Source of the DNA: Steroidobacteraceae bacterium
GTDB lineage: Bacteria; Pseudomonadota; Gammaproteobacteria; Steroidobacterales; Steroidobacteraceae
Assembly: GCA_025927665.1 (NCBI GenBank)
Contig: JAICKZ010000110.1
Span: forward strand, 1 to 9,665
Length of the DNA stretch: 9,665 nucleotides
Direction of reading: 5' to 3'
The notes beneath the pieces were generated by a model, which worked only from the letters and a program-made list of their open reading frames with translations, searched no databases and was not told where the DNA came from. The translations under genes and the position numbers were made by a program. Below, piece by piece: positions 1 to 5,080 of the stretch (positions within the stretch are counted from its first letter, which is position 1; every line of letters starts with the position of its first letter).

Positions 1-2342
1 ATCCTTACATCGGTCGCTTACTCGATGCCGGTGAAACCTTCTTCGATGAACCTTTCTTGGTCATGGAGTATGTGCATGGCGAGGCCATCGATCGCTACTG
101 CGATAATCAAAGGCTCACCGTTATCGAACGGATACAGTTGTTCTTGAAGGTCTGTGAAGCGGTGCAGTATGCACATCGTAATTTGATTGTGCATCGAGAT
201 TTAAAGCCGGGGAACATTCTGGTTTCCAAGGAAGGCATTCCGAAACTCTTGGACTTTGGTATTGCCAAGCTCTTGGACGAGAGTGCCCAAGCGGTGCTGC
301 AAGAGGGCATTGTGGCGCATACCCGTGTGCATGATCGTTTACTTACACCGGAATATGCAAGTCCTGAACAGATTCGAGGACAACCGGTCACGACCACTTC
401 TGATGTGTATGCCCTAGGGATCATTCTGTATGAACTCCTAACTGGAGTCAGACCCTATGTGGTCAATGCACAAAATCAATTAGAACTGGAACGTTCGATC
501 TGTATTCAGGATCCGATCAAACCCAGTCAGATGGCCAGTGCATTGAGCAACGATGCCACCCTCCCCCATCCATTGGTGAAAGACGCGAACTTGATTCCCA
601 CGGCAAGAAGCATCTCTTTTGCCAAACTTGAAGCGCAACTGAAAGGCGATCTCGATGCCATTGTGATGAAGGCGTTGCGAAAGGAGCCTGATAAGCGCTA
701 CCGCTCGGTTGAGCACCTCATGGATGATTTAAACCGACATCTTCATCAAGAACCGGTGGAAGCACGACAAGGCAATCGTTGGTATTACACGCAACGTTTC
801 ATCAAACGTCACACCCTGGGTGTGATGACCGGCACTACGGCCATCCTCACCCTGATTGCGGTGGCGATCATTCTTTCGATCCAAGCCAATCGACTTAAAG
901 AGCAACGCGACATTGCCAAACAACAATCGCTCATTGCACAACAACAAAGAGACAAAGCCACGCAAGAAAGCCAGCGTGCCGAAACCGTATCCAACTTCAT
1001 GCTTGAAGTGTTTACCGCTGCGGATCCTTATCAAAGCCAAGACAAACAGGTCACTGCGAAAGAGCTACTCGATAATGCGGCCAAAAAGATTGAATCTACT
1101 CTCAATGATCAACCTGAGGTTAAAGCCAGATTGTTGGAAGCGATTGGCGAAGCCTATACATACCAGCGTGAAATTAATATTGCCATACCGTATTTGGAAG
1201 AATCCGTCAAAATCTTAGAAACGAAACTGCCACAAGATAGAAAATCATTGTCTGTTAGCCTTGAGACGCTTGCTCGAGCCTATCGTTTCAATCGTCGGTT
1301 ACTTGAATCAGCTTCTTTACTGAACAGAGCGGAAACTTTAATGAAATTGGAAAATCTAACTCAAACGAGTGAATATTGGCAGCTACTTATTGATCTCGGC
1401 AAATTGGAAATTGAGCAAATGCATTTTGTCGAAGCAGAGCAGCATTTCAGAAAGGGACTCGAATTGTCGGAGAAGATTGCAGAAACATCAGATTTTAATA
1501 AAGCAATTATGCTTCGATTGCTTGCTGAAGTAGAATGGCAGCAGGTTAATTTGGTTGATGCAGAAAGAAATGTCCGGCTTGCTTTAAGCGCATTAACTAA
1601 ATTAGTTTCAGGTAAACATCCGGAAGTTTTATATGCCAAACTACTTCTAGCGCAAATATTGTACAGGCAAGAAAAATCAATTGAAGCGTCATCTATAGCG
1701 AAATCAATATTAAGTGATCAGATATCTTTATTCGGAAAACACAATCAAGAATTAATGGTAACGTATCAAACTCTAGCAATGAGCGAGTTAATGAATAATA
1801 ATCCTACTGTCGCCGAATCAATTGCAAAGACAATGATTAAAATAGCAATCGACAAAATAGGGGGGAAAACCACCTGGACAGGTTACTCATACGAATTATT
1901 GGCAGATACGTTATATGAGCAAAAAAAATTTTCTGCTGCTGAGAAACAAGGCCGACTTTCTTTGCAAATTCTTATCAATGCAAAGGATAAAAATGATGCC
2001 TCTATTGCATATTCACAATATTCATTAGCAAGAATATTAGTTGCACAAAATCACCTCCACGAAGCACAAGATCTACTTTTAACTAATATTCAACTTTTTG
2101 AAAAATTGGGATCACCAATATTTAGAATAGCACGATCAGAAAGCTTACTCGGCATGATTTCATTTAGGCAAAGAGATTTTGTTTCGGCAAAAATGTATTT
2201 TACAAAGGCAAATATGGAGTTTTCTGCTACAGAATCCAAAGCCTATAAATACGACATTACAACGTCCCAAAAGCGCCTAGAACAATTCAAACGCTGCGAT
2301 GTAGAACATCGTCTTAATTGTAGAAGTTCAGATCTAATCTAA
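1..2342 (+). CDS. Membrane Ser/Thr protein kinase with C-terminal TPR-like region (5' partial)
   Basis: The reading frame is open from the window edge (first full codon at 3), so the true start and the N-terminal lobe with the ATP-binding loop and catalytic Lys lie outside. Numbering from the TTG at 57: catalytic loop VHRDLKPGN at 45-53, DFG at 66-68, activation-segment end TPEYASPEQIRG at 97-108, SDVYALGIILYELLTG at 115-130. The kinase lobe ends near residue 235. A single hydrophobic helix (about 254-274) is followed by a charged, Gln-rich coiled-coil-like stretch (280-308). The remaining ~450 residues are helical and repetitive in the manner of tetratricopeptide repeats. This Hanks-type kinase/TM/TPR architecture is common in Xanthomonadales and other proteobacteria, and presumably phosphorylates cytoplasmic targets in response to a signal or partner bound by the TPR part. 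The kinase half is moderate in GC, whereas the TPR half from about 1140 is visibly AT-rich. It ends with TAA 50 bp before an insertion sequence. Kinase assignment is certain; the substrate is unknown. Confidence 0.93.
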   Translation, partial: PYIGRLLDAGETFFDEPFLVMEYVHGEAIDRYCDNQRLTVIERIQLFLKVCEAVQYAHRNLIVHRDLKPGNILVSKEGIPKLLDFGIAKLLDESAQAVLQEGIVAHTRVHDRLLTPEYASPEQIRGQPVTTTSDVYALGIILYELLTGVRPYVVNAQNQLELERSICIQDPIKPSQMASALSNDATLPHPLVKDANLIPTARSISFAKLEAQLKGDLDAIVMKALRKEPDKRYRSVEHLMDDLNRHLHQEPVEARQGNRWYYTQRFIKRHTLGVMTGTTAILTLIAVAIILSIQANRLKEQRDIAKQQSLIAQQQRDKATQESQRAETVSNFMLEVFTAADPYQSQDKQVTAKELLDNAAKKIESTLNDQPEVKARLLEAIGEAYTYQREINIAIPYLEESVKILETKLPQDRKSLSVSLETLARAYRFNRRLLESASLLNRAETLMKLENLTQTSEYWQLLIDLGKLEIEQMHFVEAEQHFRKGLELSEKIAETSDFNKAIMLRLLAEVEWQQVNLVDAERNVRLALSALTKLVSGKHPEVLYAKLLLAQILYRQEKSIEASSIAKSILSDQISLFGKHNQELMVTYQTLAMSELMNNNPTVAESIAKTMIKIAIDKIGGKTTWTGYSYELLADTLYEQKKFSAAEKQGRLSLQILINAKDKNDASIAYSQYSLARILVAQNHLHEAQDLLLTNIQLFEKLGSPIFRIARSESLLGMISFRQRDFVSAKMYFTKANMEFSATESKAYKYDITTSQKRLEQFKRCDVEHRLNCRSSDLI

Positions 2343-2392
2343 CAGTTACTGGATTTAGTGGTGACTGTCAGATCAAATTCAGTTAATCAATT
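2343..2392. other. Short spacer between kinase gene and insertion sequence
   Basis: There is no gene. From 2366 the sequence TGTCAGATCAAATTCAG resembles, weakly, the start of an IS21-type left end (TGTCA then a GATCA-like block). If so, it would pair with the tandem-repeat end at 3753-3808 and the IS3 element would sit inside an internally deleted IS21 copy. The match is by eye and low in information. Confidence 0.2.
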
Positions 2393-2406
2393 TGAATCGC
2401 CCCGGG
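2393..2406. repeat. IS3-family terminal inverted repeat (orfB-side end)
   Basis: TGAATCGCCCCGGG here is matched exactly, inverted, at 3698-3711. The weaker match continues to about 2423. Confidence 0.9.
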
Positions 2407-2426
2407 TATCGTAGAGGCTGTTAGGT

Positions 2427-3344
2427 TTAAGTAGACAATGACAACTCTTCGTGATTGTTGAGTTGCCGCCAATAGTTTGCCTCAGCTTCAGCGGGAGGTA
2501 TATAGCCAATCGATTCCAGCAAACGATGATGATTAAACCAATGCACCCATTCTAGGGTAGCCAGTTCCAGCGATTGCTTGTTTTTCCATGACGCTTTGCG
2601 ATGGATCACTTCCGCTTTGTATAGCCCGTTGATCGTCTCAGCCAATGCATTGTCATAACTGTCGCCCCGACTACCGACAGAAGGTTCAATGCCTGCTTCC
2701 GCAAGACGTTCGGTGTAACGGATCGATACGTATTGTGAGCCTCGATCACTGTGATGGATCAATCCTTCGTCACCATCCAGTTGTCGTTCATACAATGCTT
2801 GCTCCAGTGCATCCAGCACAAAGTCGGTGTGCATGGAATGACTGATTTGCCAGCCGACGATGCGTCTTGCAAACACATCAATGACAAAGGCTACATACAA
2901 CCAACCGGCCCAAGTGGATACATAGGTGAAGTCAGAGACCCACAGTTCATTGGGACGATCTGCTTTGAACTGCCGGTTCACTTTGTCGAGCGGGCAGATC
3001 GTAGTTCTATCGTTCATCGTAGTGCGTTTCACCTTGCCACGTCGTACGCCCTGTAGGTGTAGTTGTTTCATCAATCGTTCCACCGTACATCTTGCGATAC
3101 TCACGCCTTCACGACTCAATTGCCGCCACACTTTGTCAGCACCGTACACTTGTAGGTTGGCATGAAACACCCGCTGTATCTCAGGCATCACCTGCTCATC
3201 CCGTTGATCACGCTGACAACGCAACGCTGGATTGCGCTGTCGTGCGGCATGACGCCGATAGCCTGATGGAGCAATCTGCAATACCTTGCAAATCGGCTCG
3301 ACTCCAAAGGCATCACGATGTCGATCGACAAACACCTTCATCAT
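2427..3344 (-). CDS. IS3-family transposase OrfB (DDE integrase catalytic domain)
   Basis: This 305-residue protein carries the rve-type integrase core that cuts and joins DNA during transposition. Residues 1-60 form an HTH_21-like segment (DAFGVEPICKVLQIAPSGY), followed by a linker with YGADKVWRQL. The catalytic core begins at about 125: first Asp in WVSDFTYV, second Asp in IHHSDRGSQY, and Glu in NALAETINGLYKAEVI, giving the D-D-35-E order. The C-terminal WVHWFNHHRLLESIGYIPPAEAE is the standard family ending. Length and motifs are complete. The gene starts in the last bases of orfA and ends 34 bp inside the left inverted repeat end. Confidence 0.95.
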   Translation of the reverse strand: MMKVFVDRHRDAFGVEPICKVLQIAPSGYRRHAARQRNPALRCQRDQRDEQVMPEIQRVFHANLQVYGADKVWRQLSREGVSIARCTVERLMKQLHLQGVRRGKVKRTTMNDRTTICPLDKVNRQFKADRPNELWVSDFTYVSTWAGWLYVAFVIDVFARRIVGWQISHSMHTDFVLDALEQALYERQLDGDEGLIHHSDRGSQYVSIRYTERLAEAGIEPSVGSRGDSYDNALAETINGLYKAEVIHRKASWKNKQSLELATLEWVHWFNHHRLLESIGYIPPAEAEANYWRQLNNHEELSLST

Positions 3345-3661
3345 TTCAAACGGCGGTCGAGCTCCGCCTGGGCGAAAAACGCACTGGCCAATTTCAGAAT
3401 CTCATTAGCTCGACGTAGCTCTTTGACTTCTCGTTCCAACAATTTGACACGTTCTCGTTCATCGCTGCTGACACCGTCACGTACACCACTGTCAATTTCC
3501 CACCGACGCACCCATTCATTCAGTGTTTGTGGTACACAGCCAATCTTCGGTGCGATAGATTCAATTGTTGCCCACAGCGATGGATATTCACTACGATGCT
3601 CTTGCACCATTCGTACTGCGCGTTCACGGACTTCGGGGGAAAACTTCGTTGATTTCTTCAT
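3341..3661 (-). CDS. IS3-family transposase OrfA (DNA-binding subunit)
   Basis: This 106-residue protein binds the IS ends. The N-terminal half (about residues 5-50) is a helix-turn-helix of the IS3/IS911 type (FSPEVRERAVRMV ... IAPKIGCVPQTLNEWVRR). The C-terminal half (about 65-95) is a leucine-zipper-like coiled coil (LLEREVKELRRANEILK) used for multimerisation in this family. The length is normal. Its TGA overlaps the orfB ATG in an ATGA arrangement (3341-3344), so OrfB or an OrfAB fusion is expected from coupling or -1 frameshifting. I see no classic A6G slippery run at the junction. No frameshift or internal stop is visible. Confidence 0.93.
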   Translation of the reverse strand: MKKSTKFSPEVRERAVRMVQEHRSEYPSLWATIESIAPKIGCVPQTLNEWVRRWEIDSGVRDGVSSDERERVKLLEREVKELRRANEILKLASAFFAQAELDRRLK

Positions 3662-3697
3662 GGCTCCATTCTCTCAGAGTTAGGAGCCTCCACATAT

Positions 3698-3711
3698 CCC
3701 GGGGCGATTCA
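3698..3711. repeat. IS3-family terminal inverted repeat (orfA-side end)
   Basis: This is the reverse complement of the 14-bp repeat at 2393-2406. It defines the upstream end of the element, 37 bp before the orfA start codon, leaving little room for a promoter inside the element. Confidence 0.9.
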
Positions 3712-3752
3712 GGCGATGCTTGGATGGCACTTACCTTCAATCCACTTATGAT
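3712..3752. other. Unassigned 41-bp segment between IS3 end and IS21-like repeats
   Basis: This is probably the inner part of the same IS21-like end. It encodes nothing that I recognise. Confidence 0.3.
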
Positions 3753-3808
3753 GGGTCAAATCCAAATGAGCGTTAGTGGGTCAGTTTAAAGTGAGCGGTG
3801 ATACTTTC
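3753..3808. mobile_element. IS21-like element end remnant with tandem terminal repeats
   Basis: Two imperfect 20-bp direct repeats lie 25 bp apart: GGGTCAAATCCAAATGAGCG (3753-3772) and GGGTCAGTTTAAAGTGAGCG (3778-3797). Each has GGGTCA and TGAGCG flanking a variable 8-bp core. Tandem copies of GTGGGTCA...TGA-C-G-like units at the extreme end are typical of IS21-family elements downstream of istB (from memory, unsearched). No istA or istB coding sequence is left; the inner side stops at the IS3 end at 3711. The outer boundary is placed near 3801-3808, where it interrupts a minus-strand gene start. Confidence 0.45.
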
Positions 3809-3838
3809 AACATATGTAATAGCTTCTCTCGATTTCAT
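3773..3838 (-). pseudogene. Decapitated gene start (immunity-like position), cut by IS21-like end
   Basis: An ATG at 3838 is preceded at 8 nt by GGAG (3850-3847), a convincing ribosome binding site. It begins MKSREAITYVES, after which the frame runs into the transposon-end repeats and stops at 3773 (21 residues in total). The first 12 or so residues look native and the rest is transposon-derived. It lies 27 bp after the stop codon of a short C-terminal coding remnant on the same strand, the position expected of an immunity gene behind a polymorphic toxin. The product is unknown. A competing frame through the same bases (see the rejected list) keeps confidence modest. Confidence 0.4.
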
Positions 3839-3865
3839 TTAATTTTCTCCAACTAAGCCTGTCGT

Positions 3866-3964
3866 CTATATCAGTAATAGATTTATAATAATCAAGGAAG
3901 AAACAATTTGAAAGTTACTAAGATCGTAATCCGCGCCTCCAGTAGGATCAAATGTAGACGTCCT
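3866..3964 (-). pseudogene. Possible C-terminal tail of a lost effector/toxin gene
   Basis: This is a 32-codon open stretch ending in TAG, with STFDPTGGADYDLSNFQ at its start and no start codon or upstream coding, because the DUF4291 gene begins just beyond it on the other strand. It precedes a well-initiated minus-strand ORF in the same order as the intact toxin/immunity pair at 4576-7207. A second frame through the 3' half reads plausibly (KSITDIDDRLSWRKLNEI), so a frameshift may lie inside. No family recognised. Confidence 0.3.
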
Positions 3965-3965
3965 T

Positions 3966-3971
3966 TATACT
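3966..3971 (+). promoter_or_regulatory. Candidate -10 element (TATACT) for the DUF4291 gene
   Basis: TATACT lies 4 bp before the first ATG (3976). A start about 7 bp downstream would fall at or just before the codons ATG ACT ATG, implying a leaderless or nearly leaderless message. No Shine-Dalgarno sequence is visible, and no good -35 box lies 17 bp upstream. Confidence 0.3.
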
Positions 3972-3975
3972 ATAG

Positions 3976-4569
3976 ATGACTATGGCCATACCTATTCGAC
4001 AAATTCGTGCTGTCTACAACGATAAAACCATTCGTGTCTATCAAGCTTACAACGATGCGATAGCCGACTCTGCACTCACGCATGGTACCTTTGTATCCCC
4101 TCCATTTAAGATCGAGCGCATGACCTGGATTAAGCCTTCGTTTCTGTGGATGATGTATCGCTCAGGTTGGGGACTGAAAGATGAGCGGCAAAGCCGCATC
4201 CTTGCTATAGATATCACGTGGGAAGGATTTGAATGGGCCCTAGCGCACAGTTGCCCCAGTCACCGTGATTCAGTAATAAGTAATGAAGCATGGGACGTAG
4301 TTAAAGACAATTCACCAGTGCGGATTCAATGGGATCCAGAGCGGAATTTACTTTTACAACCTCTTAAGCATAGAACCATTCAAATTGGCCTTAGCAAAGA
4401 AGCTATCAAGCTCTATGTGAATGAATGGATAATAAGAATTAACGATATCACTACAGTTGCAAATGATATCCATTGCCTTGTTCAACAAAACAAACTTCAA
4501 TGCGCAGAAAAGTTACTACCAGTTGAGCTACCAGTTAAGTTATTAGCGATTTACGATCATCGGCCTTAA
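3976..4569 (+). CDS. DUF4291 family protein
   Basis: This 197-residue soluble protein has no signal peptide or membrane segment. It matches the DUF4291 pattern over its full length: IRQIRAVYNDKTIRVYQAYNDAIAD near the N-terminus, FKIERMTWIKPSFLWMMYRSGW (about 43-64), GFEWAL (about 85-90), VRIQWDPER (about 115-123) and RTIQIGLSKEAIKLYVNEWI (about 135-154). The biochemical function of DUF4291 is not established to my knowledge. Start is ATG at 3976 or, equally likely, ATG at 3982 (MAIPIRQIRA); neither has a Shine-Dalgarno sequence. It is convergent with the immunity-like gene, with only 6 bp between stop codons. It is the only + strand gene among minus-strand effector debris, so it was probably inserted there as cargo or by recombination. 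Family assignment is confident; role is unknown. Confidence 0.88.
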   Translation: MTMAIPIRQIRAVYNDKTIRVYQAYNDAIADSALTHGTFVSPPFKIERMTWIKPSFLWMMYRSGWGLKDERQSRILAIDITWEGFEWALAHSCPSHRDSVISNEAWDVVKDNSPVRIQWDPERNLLLQPLKHRTIQIGLSKEAIKLYVNEWIIRINDITTVANDIHCLVQQNKLQCAEKLLPVELPVKLLAIYDHRP

Positions 4570-4575
4570 CAAAGG

Positions 4576-5025
4576 CTACCTCAACGGCACTAATGAAACT
4601 GCCATCTCCAAAGGGATCTCTAAATAATTAATACCACCGTCCGATGCTGGTTGTCGCTTTAACTCATCTAACGCATAAACGACGTTAACCTTACTACCCA
4701 CTCGAAAAAGTTTTGCATCTTCCTCATTATTTGTGTAAATGCTTTCCGCACGAATAGAGCCATCCGTTAACAACAAATCTACCGTATTGTTTGTAGCACT
4801 TTCATCCTGGCCTGTAACATAGACTTTTTGGACAATACCTGAGACATCCATCAGAGGTATTTTTCTTTCCTCAATATTCTTCCACCACTCTTGAGAGCCA
4901 AATAATCCGTGGCTACCCTTTAGCCCCATTGTGGGTCGAGATTTATCTAGTGTTAATTCTTGTGTAAGCCTTACCTGTTCCGAATTGCGCTCTAGTTCTA
5001 CCGACAATTGGTAAACCAGTTTCAT
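4576..5025 (-). CDS. Putative immunity protein for the upstream Rhs-type toxin
   Basis: This is a 149-residue acidic-to-neutral soluble protein without signal peptide, membrane helix or recognised domain. The ATG at 5025 (MKLVYQLSVELERNSEQ) is chosen over the in-frame ATG at 5058 because it has GAGGTG 9 nt upstream; the longer form would have 160 residues and a weaker GAG-type site. Visible features are a WWKNIEERK segment near residue 50 and an alternating hydrophobic second half (VSGIVQKVYVTG, NTVDLLLTDGSIRAESIY, GSKVNVVYALDEL) suggesting a beta-rich fold. It follows the toxin tip with a 22-55 bp gap on the same strand, the standard position for a cognate immunity gene. The lack of an export signal suggests that the toxin acts in the cytoplasm. 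Function is inferred from position only. Confidence 0.6.
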   Translation of the reverse strand: MKLVYQLSVELERNSEQVRLTQELTLDKSRPTMGLKGSHGLFGSQEWWKNIEERKIPLMDVSGIVQKVYVTGQDESATNNTVDLLLTDGSIRAESIYTNNEEDAKLFRVGSKVNVVYALDELKRQPASDGGINYLEIPLEMAVSLVPLR

Positions 5026-5034
5026 TGGATCACC

Positions 5035-5040
5035 CACCTC
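5035..5040 (-). promoter_or_regulatory. Ribosome binding site deciding the immunity gene start
   Basis: GAGGTG on the minus strand lies 9 nt before the ATG at 5025 and inside the longer 160-codon frame, which argues that translation starts at 5025 rather than 5058. Confidence 0.6.
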
Positions 5041-5080
5041 ATGCAAATTTAATAGCATACGAAACTCTCAGTTACTCAGG

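Larger units (their letters stand above)
2393..3711 (-). mobile_element. Complete IS3-family insertion sequence
   Basis: The element is 1319 bp with two minus-strand ORFs (orfA, orfB) bounded by perfect 14-bp inverted repeats TGAATCGCCCCGGG. The repeat similarity continues for about 14 more bases with mismatches (shared block GAGGCT). The size, the two overlapping ORFs, the D-D-35-E transposase and the IR sequence fit the IS3 family, probably the IS3/IS51-type group; the subgroup is from memory and not searched. The bases outside are ATT on the left and GGC on the right, so the usual 3-bp target duplication is absent. Both ORFs appear intact and the element could be functional. Confidence 0.93.

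Noticed and set aside
856..1218. 120-aa open frame on the + strand inside the kinase gene
   Set aside because: It is an overlapping frame of the kinase gene with biased composition and no family match.
3335..3350. Programmed -1 frameshift signal at the orfA/orfB junction
   Set aside because: The overlap is ATGA and there is no A6G or similar slippery heptamer, so I do not annotate a frameshift site; coupling by stop-start overlap is enough.
2645..3683. Several + strand open frames opposite the transposase genes
   Set aside because: They are antisense shadows of orfA and orfB, which have complete motifs.
3790..3900. Alternative minus-strand frame reading KSITDIDDRLSWRKLNEI across the same bases as the toxin tail and the ATG at 3838
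   Set aside because: It looks protein-like, but it has no start codon, is bounded by stops on both sides, and competes with a frame that has a good RBS and ATG. I kept the latter as the working call; a frameshifted single gene remains possible.
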